Shown here one piece after another: positions 42,245 to 53,538 of a DNA stretch of 64,000 nucleotides (position 1 is its first letter; each line of letters begins with the position of its first letter). The DNA comes from Symbiodinium natans (Eukaryota > Sar > Dinophyceae > Suessiales > Symbiodiniaceae). Under the pieces are notes generated by a model that was not told where the DNA came from, did no database searches, and was given only the letters and a program-made list of their open reading frames with translations. Where the stretch lies: positions 141,001 to 205,000 of the forward strand of contig CAJNDS010000164.1 in the NCBI GenBank assembly GCA_905221605.1, read 5' to 3'. A program made the translations under genes and the position numbers.

Positions 42245-42671
42245 TGGGTCAGCATTGCGCAGAGCCTTACGTAGGCATCTTCAAGAAAACATCACTAAAG
42301 GTATATGAAAATGTCCCACGTTCCCTAAAAGCTAACCGCTAGACCACTCGATGCCTCACCCAGTGTTTTTGTGAGGTTTGGCCAATTCCCCGCTTTTACC
42401 AGCACTTGGAGGAGCTGTGCGGAGCCCGGCCACCTCCACTCTCCAGTGCACAGCAGCACGCGCGCAGGGGGATTTTTGCGCGACAGAGACATGGAAACCT
42501 ACAGGTGCACATGTGCACACTTGTTGCCATACCGCTACCCGAAACCCTAAACCCTAAACCCTAAACCCTACGCTCAAGGCGAGATCACTATCAGCAGCGG
42601 TGTGATCAAAAGCGTGCAGATCCTCAGAGCTTCAGTGATCGCTGGCGAGAGCAAGAGTCGTCACCTCTAAC
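42245..42671 (+). CDS. Two isolated exons
   Basis: 42245-42299 (GQHCAEPYVGIFKKTSLK) lies between CATTGACAG and GTATATG. 42559-42671 after CCTACGCTCAAG is open in two frames (EITISSGVIKSVQILRASVI with stop, or RDHYQQRCDQKRADPQSFSD), so its frame is unknown. 41800-42240 and 42310-42550 show only an AT microsatellite and short tracts. Confidence 0.4.
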
Positions 42672-42837
42672 GAGGCTGCAGCAAAATCTCTTAAACCCTA
42701 AACCCTAAACCCCTAACCCCTAAAGACCCTAAACCCCTAAAAACCTCAAAAAACCCTAAACCCTAAATCCCTAAACCCTAAACCCCTAAACCCTAAGCCC
42801 CTAAAAAACCCTAAACCCTAAGGACTGCCACCACTAG

Positions 42838-43444
42838 CTCTTTGAATTTGGCTATCAAGGCCTCGGCTTGCCGCTGGACGCCCACAGGGGCGTGTCCATG
42901 GCATGGGAGGCGGCCCAAGGGAAGGGTTTAGGGTTTAGGGGTTTAGGCGTTTAGGCGTTTAGGGGTTTAGGGGTTTAGGGGTTTAGGCATTTAGAGAGTC
43001 CTCATGTTTGTACCATTCAGGTCTTAGAAGGCCCTTGAAAACTATGCAACGTCCATGCGCCCGGAGGATGCTGTGTCATCCCCCACGCGCCTGCAGCCGC
43101 AGAGGTCGCAGCTCAAAGCCTCTTCGGGTTTAGGGTTTAGGGTTTGAATTGGGGTTGGGGTTTAGGGTTTAGGGTTTAGGGTTTTGGTTTTAGGGTTTAG
43201 GGTTTAGGGGTACTCATGTGTGCTGACACAGGGGTGTCATTTGGAGAGTGCGCTTGTCCCATTCCCACGCACATGACTACTTGGAGGTTCATGGGTAGCT
43301 ATGAGTAGGGCTATAAGTACCTAGATATGAGGTAGTTACCAGAATGTTCACCCTAATTGTACCTACCCATGAGCCTCCAAGCACACCCGAAGGCAGTCTG
43401 AGAATGACGACGGCTCTTCCGATGAGTCAGATGCTGCTGACTAG
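42838..43444 (+). CDS. Gene B1, four 3' exons, acidic C-terminus
   Basis: Exons: 42838-42924 (LFEFGYQGLGLPLDAHRGVS, then MAWEAAQGK); 43028-43127 (KALENYATSMRPEDAVSSPT, then RLQPQRSQLK); 43208-~43278 (VLMCADTGVSFGECACPIPT). Last is 43382-43444 (RRQSENDDGSSDESDAAD, TAG 43442). The first two introns consist almost wholly of TTTAGGG units. The second (43128-43207) has GT...AG borders and keeps frame. The third is a family C element. A paralogue at 52960-53349 keeps the same structure. Function unknown; the Asp/Ser-rich tail is typical of a disordered end. Confidence 0.6.
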
Positions 43445-43993
43445 CCATTCTAGGCACGGCACTCACGCCATTGGCAGCTGCAAAACGGGAAAAGCACCGA
43501 CTGCATGCCACACAGTCACAGTTAGGGGTTGCTTCAGTCGTCGTTGTTTCTTGTGGCTTCAGAGCCGTGCACTGGGCTTAGGGCTTAGGGTTTCTAGGGT
43601 TTGGGGCTTTGTGGTGTCTGTCCAACCGGCAACAGATGAGCCTTTCCCAAAATGGGGAGTGCCCCTCAAGACACCCCAGAGTACTCTGATCCTCTTCAAT
43701 GGACACCCCCCCCCCCAAAAAAAAAAAAAAAGTAGAAAGGGCACCAACCCTAAACCCTGAATTCACGGTGCTTGTGCTGCGGAAGCTGTGGAAGCTCCCT
43801 AAACCCCAAACCCTAAGCCCCAAACCCCAAACTCCAAACCCATGCTCTGGGCTCAAGGGGACTCCGAAGTCAGGGTCCCTGAGACTTCCTGGGCCTGAAT
43901 TGGCCGATTTAAGGTGGGGTGAGGGTTTAGGGTTAGGGTTTAGGCCCTAAGACCCCAAGAGAGATGAAACTCCCCCAAGAGCCCTTGACGAAA

Positions 43994-44455
43994 GACGCAC
44001 TCTCACATGCCCAGCCGGAGCATAGCTGAAGAGGGGCTCTGCGTTGGTAGAGCTCCTGGGTTAAGCGTTTGGGAGAAGAGAGCTCAGGGTCAAGGTGCCC
44101 AGGATTACCTGTTGCCATGTGCTGTCCGTCGACGAAACTTCCATCTCCGCTGCAGCTCCTTGCGAAATCCTTGGCTGAGAATGCTGAGGCTGGGCACAGC
44201 ATTCCAGTCGACACCCCCAAACCCTAAACCCCAAACCTTGTGGTCTTCCCTTGCACCCAGAGCACGCCCAAGCTGCAGGATGGGCCCAAGGCCCCAAAGC
44301 TTCTTTTTTGACGGGTCTTCCTCATAAGTAAACCACTTAAAGGCACATTTTTTATGAGGTTCCAATGCTCTTCCCCATGTACACCGTTGCCGCAGACTTG
44401 TTGCTGAAGATGACGAAGGTCGAGCCGCATGAAGTTCTGAATGGAGAGAAAAGAT
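43994..44455 (+). pseudogene. Degraded 5' part of an FVSHQW-family gene (copy B1)
   Basis: 44372-44455 reads YTVAADLLLKMTKVEPHEVL then stops (TAA), whereas the B2 copy continues into the FVSHQW exon. The segment 44107-44220 matches the B2 exon 53994-54108 but lacks 2 nt (CATCTCCGCTGCAG against CATCTCCGGGCTGCAG), which shifts its frame. No FVSHQW exon follows; the copy ends near 44540. Long minus-strand frames across here are antisense shadows. Confidence 0.6.
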
Positions 44456-44577
44456 AAACACTCGCACCCCAAAGCCCTAAACCCCATCCTCCCCTGATGA
44501 ACCCTCCCCCAAAGCCAGATCTCAGAAAGTCTCTTCTGGCACGAGAGAGCTCTTGAAAGTTAGGGAAGTTACATGGC

Positions 44578-45020
44578 CCCTTAACATGGTCCCCAAGGAG
44601 CCCAATACCCCTTAACTGAGAAATATTCCCTTAAACCATACTAAGGATCCCCATATGGTTTAAGGACTATTGCTTAACTAAGGGGTCTTGGGCTCTCTGG
44701 GTCCCTTGTCTTCTTTCAAAGGGTTCTAAAGTGTGGGCTGTTGGGTTTTACAGGGTGCCCTAAACCCTAAACCCTAAACCCTAAACCGGGGGTTAAGCAG
44801 CCTTGGCCTCTGTGAGGTCAATCGCAGGACGGCTTGACTGCGAATTCGCCGGCTTCCCAAGCCGATTTAGGGTTTAGGGTTTTGGGTTTTGGGATGTGAA
44901 GGCTCAGCCCAAAGACTCCAACATTCCTTTGTTCAGGAATAGGGTGGTTTCCGAAATTAAGGGTACTGTATTGGGGTCCTTATTTATAAGGGAATCCGGG
45001 TATCCCCTATCTTCGTAAAC
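44578..45020 (+). CDS. Duplicated segment C2 (paralogue of C1)
   Basis: A family H hairpin (44578-44705) is followed by exon ~44790-44865 (SIAGRLDCEFAGFPSR), a 27-nt TTTAGGG-type tract (44866-44892), and the resumed frame DVKAQPKDSNIPLF at 44893-44936. The tract sits where C1 has only CTG. Where C1 has its own 81-nt tract, C2 has none. Confidence 0.6.
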
Positions 45021-45580
45021 CCCCATATTCCTTAAACTGTAGAAGGGCCCTAGTCGCGATGCAGGGTGCCACAAACACAGGGCAATGCGAACAGACAGCG
45101 TGCAAATAGGCAGAAGTTTCGCGACAACCGGATGGCTCCGATTGCAAGGCGGGTGAACGGTGATGGAAAGTATGTGTCGATGTTTTTTACATTCATGAAT
45201 AAAATCATAGCATTTCCATATATAAATAATAGCATTTCCATATATATATATGTATGTATATATATATATATTGTTGCTAACACCTTCATTCCAACTGTTA
45301 GTTTTTACCGGTTCAAGATGAAATGATAGTGAAAATGTATTTCTAATATAAATGGTTTTATCTAAACATGATATTCTGAAAACGAAAACATACAATTTGT
45401 TTTCAATACTGTTGCAAAATTTAATTTCATAGAATTTGTTTGCTTTATTATATATATATTTATTTATATTTATATATTTATTTATTTATGTGTAGAAAAT
45501 ATACAGTTTTACATAGTATTACAACACTAACAAAGTGAAAAATGTGCAGAATGTTCTCTTCATTGTATTTTGACTTTTAA

Positions 45581-45600
45581 CGTAGCCATTTTGGCTCAAG
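45581..45600 (+). other. Dinoflagellate spliced-leader sequence (relict)
   Basis: This is an exact copy of CGTAGCCATTTTGGCTCAAG, preceded by the same AT-rich repeat as at 30245 and followed at once by a coding-looking exon. There is no donor after it. Diverged copies are at 31737-31756 (18 of 20 matching) and about 47762 (truncated). Confidence 0.85.
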
Positions 45601-45640
45601 CTGGTGCAGGGTTCACGGTTGGGCCCACTCGTGGGTGGGG

Positions 45641-45814
45641 TACTGGAGGAAGGAGGCCTTCAGACTGGAGAAGGGTGGGAGGAAATTCTCCATCTTGGAG
45701 GAGTCCCTCTGGCCGGTCACCACCACCACCCGATACTTGAAACTGTGCCAAAAAGACCAGTTCAAGCAACAATACTTCCACCTTCAACTCAAGCAGGACC
45801 TGGCAGGCAGATAG
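45641..45814 (+). CDS. Unknown coding segment just downstream of a spliced-leader relict
   Basis: The frame YWRKEAFRLEKGGRKFSILE then ESLWPVTTTTRYLKLCQKDQ and FKQQYFHLQLKQDLAG ends at TAG 45812. Composition (Lys/Glu/aromatic) looks like real protein. Another plus frame is open to 45924. No family recognised. Confidence 0.45.
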   Translation, partial: YWRKEAFRLEKGGRKFSILEESLWPVTTTTRYLKLCQKDQFKQQYFHLQLKQDLAGR

Positions 45815-46289
45815 AAAACCGAATGGAACTGTTGCCAATACAAATTCCTGCACGGAGGCTTCGAAATGACGACATGACGAAACCACGCATTCCGGCAAAG
45901 AGGTCTGAACGCAGGGGAGGTTGACTGATCGTTTGGCTTGCGTGTTTGGGCGAAACCAAAGTCCACGTAATACACCCTGTGACACCCTGTGAACGCCGAA
46001 CCCTGAACCCTACCCCACAGAAGCTTGCAAGGTGGGCCAACTCGCACTCCCCGATGACTCGGCTTGTCAGCGCACGCTTGAGCTTTCGAATGCAGCAGCA
46101 TGGAGCACCCTAGCAGCCTAAGGCGCCACAGCAGCACAGAGCACCGCTTTAAGCTAGTGACAGACACAAGCAAGCAAACCTCAATTTAGGGCTTCAACCC
46201 CAAAACCCTAAACCCTAGACTCCCCATAAACACTAGACTTCCCAGTAAGACACACCCCTAAACCCCAAACCCAAAACGCTAGAGTTTGC

Positions 46290-46466
46290 GATTCGCCCGA
46301 AGCTTCAACCCCGAAGTCCCTGAACTTGGACAAGCTGCCCTCCATAGCGCCCCAGACCAGGAGTTGAGAGCCATGGAGGGCGGCGATGACCACTGGCTGG
46401 TGCACTGGCAGGCGCCGTCAAGTGGCACTTCCCCTAAGTCAAACCACCACGTCCCACAATTATTAG
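46290..46466 (+). CDS. Possible exon
   Basis: The frame NPEVPELGQAALHSAPDQEL then MEGGDDHWLVHWQAPSSGTS and NHHVPQLL lies between CCCTAAA and TTTAGGG-type tracts. Unknown product. 45930-46280 shows no gene. Confidence 0.4.
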
Positions 46467-46548
46467 GGTTGAGGGTTATGCAGAGTTCAGGGTTTCGGGC
46501 TTAGGTTAACAGCTGGCCTGCGTCCGGACTTTTGGGGTTCTTCAGGGT

Positions 46549-47088
46549 TTGGGGTGGCACGCAGGTGCTCATCCGACGGCGCGCCCTCGAGGCGCAGAAG
46601 GGGTAAGTGTTTGGTTCTGCCATTCAAGGCCGACAGGGTGGCTGTCCTCGGGGGTTGAGGCGATGAGTAGAAGCACGGCGCCACGTAAGGGGTTCGGAAT
46701 TTTGAGCTCAGGGGTTGAAAGGTTTCGGGGTCCGTGGGTTTCGTGCATGAACGGTTGGGAGCCGTGTTCACGAAATTACTTTCTAGGCGTTGGATTACCC
46801 GAAGCAATGCACATCAAAGCGCTCTTGCGTAGTGTGGTTGCGCAGCCAGGCCGAGCAGCGATATGCTGCGGAGAGCTGCGCGAGAGGAGGCCGCAATCGT
46901 CATTGAGTGTTCCATGCTGCCCATGCTGTGTTTGTGACGTCGACATGTTGAGCTTTTTCAAGAGAAGCTTCTGCTTGCCCTTCATCTATGGTACTGATAT
47001 ACAGCGCGTCAGGGCCTGCAGAAGCATAAGCTGCCCACACCTTCAGTCAAGCCATAACAACCTCAAGAAGCCACTTTCTGGATCATAA
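46549..47088 (+). CDS. 179-codon open frame, unknown
   Basis: An open plus frame has a Cys cluster (SVPCCPCCVCDVDMLSFF) and an FKRSFCLPF segment. There are no recognisable domain or splice borders, so it may be chance. Confidence 0.3.
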   Translation: MGWHAGAHPTARPRGAEGVSVWFCHSRPTGWLSSGVEAMSRSTAPRKGFGILSSGVERFRGPWVSCMNGWEPCSRNYFLGVGLPEAMHIKALLRSVVAQPGRAAICCGELRERRPQSSLSVPCCPCCVCDVDMLSFFKRSFCLPFIYGTDIQRVRACRSISCPHLQSSHNNLKKPLSGS

Positions 47089-47891
47089 GTGCACAGTCTG
47101 CAGAGCAACTCACCCTTCCTCCGCCCCTCCGGTCTCACGTGGCAGGCCCCTGTCCTCACAACCCAAGACTGGACCTGAACCCGAACGCAGGCCCTCCTTC
47201 TGATTCGGGGAAGCCGGAAGCGGCGACCCGAATCGCCAACGGGGCCTCGCCTCCCGCAGAGGGCCCTGAGGGGGAGGCCGGGTCTCCCATTTCTATGCTG
47301 AGATGCCTTCGAGCACAGAGTTTTCAAAACAAAAATCTGCATTAAGAGTAAGTCTGAAATGTTATGAAAACTATGTTTCGATGTTTTTCACATTCATGAA
47401 TAAATACTAACACTTCCATAGATATAGATATATGTGTTAACACCCTCTTTCCAACTGTTAGCTTTTACCGGCTCAAGATGAAATGATATATAAACCAAAT
47501 AATGAAAAAAGGTGTTTCTGATATAAACAGTTTCTTCTAAACATGAGATTCTGAAAAACGAAGCCATACAATTTGTTTTCAAAATTGCTGCAAAATATAA
47601 TTCTATAGATCTTTCATAATATTAGACACATATAAAGAAATATATACATATATATATATGTGTGTGTGTAGGATAGAATATACCGTTTTTAATTAATAAT
47701 ACAACACATACAAGGTTGAAAATAAGCAGAATGTTCTCTTCTTTGTATTTTTGACGTTTAACGTGGCCATTCTGGAAGAATCGGAGAGGGTCAAGCCCTG
47801 GGCGCAGGGTTCACGGTTGGGCCCGCTCCAGGGGGAAAGAGAGTTTTTGCTTTTTCTTTTGGGTGGGCTGTGTCTTTTTTGGTTGTGAGGC

Positions 47892-48305
47892 GTGCCCCTT
47901 TATAAGTTTTTGACGTGCTCAGGACTCAATCCAAATGAAGGCCGTAGACAACGCCAGTTCATGACAGATCGATGGTGTCTTTTTTCTATGGGCAGCGGCA
48001 AAAGCAAGAATGTATGGACTTTTCACAGAAGTCATCCATGGCAAGCCGACGGCACAGCGCTGTGTCCCCCTTTTGCAGATTGCTGCCCAGCAGGACGCCA
48101 AGGCCCGACGGGTGTTCTCGAAGCTTCTCTTCCCTGGGTGTCGGCATGCAACTCAGACCTCGGGGATCTCCAGACATCTCAGCATCACCGCTGTGCAACC
48201 CAAGAGACTGCACGCGTCTCGGGCATAGCCGGCATAGCCATGACGATTGAAATCCCTGACGATGAGAAGCTTCATGTCCTTCTAGCCCCAGATCAAAGAA
48301 ACTAG
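47892..48305 (+). CDS. 137-codon open frame, unknown
   Basis: The frame ends CNSDLGDLQTSQHHRCATQE then RVSGIAGIAMTIEIPDDEKL and HVLLAPDQRN (TAG). The A1 copy (32420-32580) has the same words but is frame-shifted. The start is uncertain. Confidence 0.35.
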   Translation: MPLYKFLTCSGLNPNEGRRQRQFMTDRWCLFSMGSGKSKNVWTFHRSHPWQADGTALCPPFADCCPAGRQGPTGVLEASLPWVSACNSDLGDLQTSQHHRCATQETARVSGIAGIAMTIEIPDDEKLHVLLAPDQRN

Positions 48306-48737
48306 GCAGATGACCTATCTGTAGCTTGTCTTTTTTAAGCCAAACTGCGGCATCCTGCAAGAGCACAGCAGCACCCTTCGGGCGTCTCCTGCATGCCTGA
48401 GGGAAGGAAGGTGCGCGGCCTCGGACTGGCCTCTGACTGGCCCCAAAGCCCTAGACGCCATGTGGTGGGCTTCTGTGTTGGAAGACCCGGACGGGGTCCT
48501 GGAGGCCATGCCCAGGGTGCAGGGTTCACGGAAGTTCACGGTTGGGTCCACTCCTAGGGTCGTCCATGGAGCTTTAGGGAGTTTGGGTTTAGGTGGGGAG
48601 CTTCCGGCCTTGGGGGTTTTAGGGTTTAGGTCGGGATTTTGAGGAAGTTCAGGGTTTGGTAGGGAGTTTAGAGAGTTCGGAGTTTAGGGATTGAAGCAAA
48701 ATCAACACACTAAGCATACGATTGATAATATTAATAG

Positions 48738-49980
48738 AAGTCTCGCCATTCTTGCCGGAGTAGTAGAAACTTCTACCCTTTGAGAACCCCGGCTGGCATC
48801 AGAAACAGGAGTTGCAAGCTCAACCAACGCTGTCGTGCATGTGGTGTATGTTTGTGCGTGCTCGAACGATGCGCGCTTTTCGACCGAAGAGAAAACAGGC
48901 GGTTTTGTAGTGCCCCCCTCATCGTGAGGGGACTTTAACAAACAAACACATGCTGGAGACAACTGAGCTTTGGGCGTCCTAAAGCCATGCGAGTGTAGAA
49001 CTTGCTTGTCCACTTTGGCCAATTTAGACCACCCCCCTGATGAGTAGGCAATGAACGAATGTCTGGTGCCAGTGAAGGGCTGAACAGCGTGTCGGATGTG
49101 AGGGTTGAGCAACACAGGTTTCCTGCAAGAGTCCAAATTGCTCCCGTCCCAGATCTTTTGGTCGTGGTCGACGAAAGAAGCCGCAGGACCTTGCCCTTGT
49201 TGTACCCACAGTTCGCCCCCCTGATAGTCGCCAAAACCGAACGACCAGTTTTGCGAGCCCTTCAGGTTGAACTTATCACTGTGGATACCTGCTCTTCCCA
49301 TGAAATTCACAACGAGAGAAGACCATGTAAAGGACCGAGGGGCATGATGCTTTACAAACTCGTTCAGGTAGCGGCACAAGTTGGGAAACTGCTGCGTTCT
49401 CCTGGTGATACCAAAGCAGCCCCCGTGTGTCCACAGCCCAAAAACGAAGTATTTCGGTGCCTTTTGATCGTCAGTGCTGATACAGCGGCGAAGTCTTGAG
49501 TTGGACATGCTCAAAGCATCGTACATCATCTCAGTGACCTGCTCAAAATCATCAAAGTCGTACCGCCCTGCTTTGTTTAAGATTCTCGCAGCATCCTCAA
49601 CTTGCTCCTGCGAAATCTTCGTAGGCTGAGGGGAAGCTGGAGCTGCGGCGGAGTTAGACTTGCGATCAGGTGCATGGTCGACTGTTTTGGTTGTATGAGC
49701 AATCAGCTTAAGAGCGTGTATCCACTTGCTTCGTTCTGTGAAAGGCTTAGTGAACACATCCGCCACTTGTTCCCCAGTGTCAACATTCAAGAGTCGAAAG
49801 TGCCCTTCTTCGTATTGCTGACGAAGCCAACCGAAACTGACCTTTTGGGTACGATCTGTATGTCGCAGCGCGCCAGCTTGACCAGACAACAACAATGTAA
49901 TAGTCGCTTGATTGTCTTCGCAATGCCGAATAGCGAAAGATTTGGGCAACTGCACATGCAAACCATTGATGTCTGCAATG
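48738..49980 (-). mobile_element. Copia pol 3' fragment with a 2OG-dioxygenase-like tail
   Basis: The minus frame (about 415 residues inside the insert) begins in the Copia RNase H (CEDN, HTDRTQKVSFGWLRQQ) and reaches the diagnostic VADVFTKPF near the end of pol. It then continues about 300 residues. That tail has HSD (residues 265-267 of the open frame), NWSFGFGDYQGGELWVQ (276-292) and RHAVQPFTGTRHSFIAY (328-344). This is an H-x-D ... H ... R arrangement typical of Fe(II)/2-oxoglutarate dioxygenase folds. No LTRs, integrase or RT are present. The insert ends exactly where the A1 copy is uninterrupted (TTAATAG | TGACAA). I see no target duplication. The tail assignment is inference; the RNase H is firm. 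Confidence 0.85.
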
Positions 49981-52739
49981 TGACAATACAAAATTGAATA
50001 CAATAAAACATACATACTGGAAGAACTAGTCATGAACAAAGCAAAACATAAAGATGTAAAAAAGATTACATTCACTCACTTGAGTACAATGAGACATTAT
50101 ATCAAGTATAAGAAGTAAGAAGTAAGAAGTGTCAAATTGACAATGGAAGAAAGATGTACAATGTAAATGATGATCATGATGAGAAAGCAATCCATTATGT
50201 ATTACACGATGATGATATGAATCTGAACACAACAGATGAGTTATTGAATATTACTAACAGATCTGTGACAATGATGACGATCATGATGATGATATGTATA
50301 TGCTTGATAATGATAATGATAACCGCAATGATGATGAAGATAGTAATGGTATCATTGATGCTCAAAACTGAGATGAATTAACTAAACCAAATACAAGAAT
50401 ATTGCCGAAACCGGAAAAGATATTAACAATATGAAAATGTGCCGCTGGAATATAAACTGAAAAATCAAGTTAAACAAATATGAGATAGCGATAAGTTTTG
50501 AAACTAAATGACGCAAATAGCGGGTTTATAGACAAGAAATGTATTGCCTTCCTTTAAATACATATGTACATATATACATATATATCATTTCCAAGATGCA
50601 TGTTTGTCCTAACACAACACTGTCTTTCACTATATTGTTTTGTTCGCTGAAATGATTCTACTCCACCCATAAATATTGAATATCAGGCAGTATTCGTATT
50701 CCTATATTTTTTGATATGTCTATACTTAAACATATTGTCTTCTTAACTGTACTATTAATTCATATCCAAGATTCACATTAGATATAGTCTTAATAAGAAT
50801 CTTAGAAGTGAATATAATATAATGAAGTTAATATTTTTGAAATCTATGATAAGTTTATCACAAATAATGAAATTGGCATGATTGATTTACAGCAAGACCT
50901 TGGAAATACTTAGTACATTAGTATACAAAGGAATGACAAAATCAAACACCACCACTGGATCCCAGATCTAACGTCCCTAAACCCTAAATGATAAACCTAA
51001 ATCCCTAAGCCCTAAACCCAACATCCTGACCGAGGCCCTACTTGCTCAACATCTCGGACGACATCTCTCTCGCTGGCAGGCCTTACGCTTGCTCACTGCC
51101 TAGGGAGCCCACGAGCCCAAAGTTTAGGGTTTAGGATTTAGGGTTCAGGATGTTAGTTAAGACGTAGACCTGAGCATGTTAGTAAAGAAGTATATCCTTA
51201 AAATCTGTCGTAAGGGTCTAGGCTTAGGGCTTAGGGTTTAAGCAGTATAGGTCCTCAGTCCTGATCATCAAGTAAGGTGCATTCTTGACTTGCGGGGCAT
51301 GAAGCTCTCTCGGTGTGTTGTTGCCATCACCGTTCGCTACACCATAAACACCCTACCTCCCTTTCTGCTGCCACTGCCTCCAGTGATATGGCATCTACGA
51401 ATCTCCCCACCAGCCGGGAGTTGAAATTTATTTGCCACAGCAAGAACAGGATATTGCATGCAATATGAGGTGATATACACATATATGTGCTATGCCGCCC
51501 CCACCCCCCCCCCCACCCCCGCACCCCCCGGCAAGGATCCGAAAATTTTCATGCTTTGGCGATCCTGAACAGGAAATTTAGTAACTTCACGGGGCTGAAC
51601 TCTTATTCCTAAACGCGCATAGGATTTTGGAAGAGGATTGGGGAGCAAGATATAATGAGAAAGACGCAGAGCCCCGAATCGGAAAACAAGGGTGGCCATT
51701 TCTGCCACGAATAAGTTTGCAGAAACATTCTCGGAGTCGGCCCGCTTTTGCCCGAATCGGGCGTTGAGTCTAATCCTAAACGAACAGGATTTAGGAATAG
51801 GACCTAGGGAATAAAGCTTATAGGATTAGCAGAATAAGATTAAGGAAAAAGACTTTGCGTTCCGTTTAGGATTTAAGGACCGCCCCCTCTTTAAGCTTCA
51901 GGGAATAGCAACTAGGGAGTAGCTAAATATGGGGAGTAATTAAATACAAGGGAAGAAGATTTGGGGAACCCGCTTTTGAGGATTTGGCGACGAAGATTTA
52001 AGGAACAAGGTTCGTTTATTCCGGGCGAACTCCCCCGGAGCATCTTCAATCCCAGGCCCCTGCCGACTAAGAACTCAATCTGCTTAATTGGCCCAGGATT
52101 GAGGGTTTAAGACTGAAGATGCTCTGTAAACCTTCAATCCCAGGGCCGATTACGCAGGTCGCTTAATCGGGCCTAGGGTCGGAGGCTCAGGATTGAAGAT
52201 GCTCTGGTAGTGAGCATGTTCAGTCTTAAATCTTCAATCCCAGGGCTGATCAAGAAGGTCGAGTGCTTCTTCGGCCCTGGGGTCAAAGATTCAATATTTC
52301 AGATGCTCTGGCAAAGTTTTCTGTGTCACGTTCAAGCCCCCCCTCCCAAAGACCCATATATTTCAGAGTTTGGGGCTATCTAGCTCTGTCGATTGGCTAT
52401 GTGGAGTGTCAATATTAGTTATTTCTTTTTATATTTCTTGTTTTGAATGTTCATTGGTTTGTATATACTTGAATATCCCTATCTTTAGTGATCGACAGAG
52501 ACTCTAGGGAGTCCACCCTCCCCTAGCAAATCCGGAGCACAGGCTTCTCTGCTTCTTCCCGGAGGGCCCCCATCAGCGTGGGATCGGGGGTCAGGGCCCC
52601 GGCTTCGATGAGCACAGAACTTCCTACAAAGGTCTTTCTCTCTGACGTCTGGAATGAATCGTTCCATAGCTGTCCTCAAATAAATGCCGAAGCTAGAAGA
52701 GCGAGCATGTGGGGTGAAGGCACAGTGGCTTGCATCCAG

Positions 52740-52935
52740 ATGTCAGGAGAACAACCGAATCCGCCTCATGGGATTGGGAATTCCCGATCGGCTATGCGAC
52801 ATCTCCGTCGTCGCAGGCGCAACATGTGACACCACTGCGCAAGTCTTCCCAAACAGGTTTAGGGTTGAGGGTTTAGGGGTTAGGGTTTAGGGTTTAGGGG
52901 TCACTAGCCTGTTGCCGTCCGAGCCAACTGTACCC
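52740..52935 (+). CDS. Exon-like segment split by a telomere-type tract (A2)
   Basis: CQENNRIRLMGLGIPDRLCD ... ATCDTTAQVFPN is followed by 52855-52899 (TTTAGGG-type, 45 nt), then VTSLLPSEPT. Removing the tract with A|GG...AG|G borders restores the A1 frame. Upstream, VFLSDVWNESFHSCPQINAE (52637-52695) is open here, but its A1 counterpart has an in-frame TAG. Confidence 0.5.
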
Positions 52936-52959
52936 ATTCAGCTCTGAGAAGCATCGCCA

Positions 52960-53349
52960 AACCAACGCAACGTCCATGCGCCCGGAGGATGCCGTGTCAT
53001 CCCCCACGCGCCTGCAGCCGCAGAGGTGGCGGCTCAGATAGGGTTTAGGGTTTAGGGTTTAGGGCTTAGGGCTTAGGGCTTAGGGCTTAGGGCTTAGGGC
53101 TTAGGGTTTAGGGGTACTCATGAGTGCTGACACAAGGGTGTTAATTGGAGAGTGCGCTTGTCCCATTCCCACGCACATGACTACTTGGAGGTTCATGGCT
53201 AGTTGTCAGTAGGGCTGAAAGTACCCCGGATACGAGGTAGTTCCCAGAATGTTCACCCTACTTGTACCTACCCATGAGCCTCCAAGTACACCCCGAAGCC
53301 AGTCTGCGAATGACGACGGCTCTTCCGATGAGTCAGACGCTGCTGACTA
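52960..53349 (+). CDS. Gene B2, 3' exons (paralogue of B1)
   Basis: Exon ~52950-53039 (NATSMRPEDAVSSPTRLQPQ), a TTTAGGG/GCTTAGG tract, exon ~53116-53180 (VLMSADTRVLIGECACPIPT), a family C element, and exon 53287-53349 (RSQSANDDGSSDESDAAD, TAG). Structure is as in 42838-43444. Confidence 0.55.
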
Positions 53350-53538
53350 GCCATTCTAGGCACTCACGCCATTGGCAGCTGCAAAACAGGAAAAGCACCG
53401 ACTGCATTGACTGCATGCCACACAGTCACAGTTAGGGGTTGCTTCAGGCATCGTTGTTTCTTGTGGCTTCAGAGCCGTGCACTGGGTTGAGGGCTTCGGG
53501 TTTTAGGGTTTAGGGCTTTGTGGTGTGTGTCAACACAG

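Larger units (their letters stand above)
47060..52935 (+). repeat. Segmental duplication, copy A2
   Basis: Counterpart of 31034-36130 in the same order. It differs by the 1,243-bp Copia insertion (48738-49980), a telomere-type tract (52855-52899), single instead of tandem copies of the 51-nt unit at about 47213-47260, and a truncated spliced leader at 47762. 49981-50950 is the AT-rich GATGAT block and 51000-52480 is non-coding. Confidence 0.8.

Noticed and set aside
43933-44467. Minus-strand genes in copy B1
   Set aside because: The plus frames (LQLFAKSLAENAEAGH in B2, YTVAADLLLKMTKVEP) fit the FVSHQW gene; the minus frames are shadows.
46208-46807. Overlapping minus-strand frames
   Set aside because: No splice-like borders, repeat-derived ends (NPKP), and a better plus frame exists.
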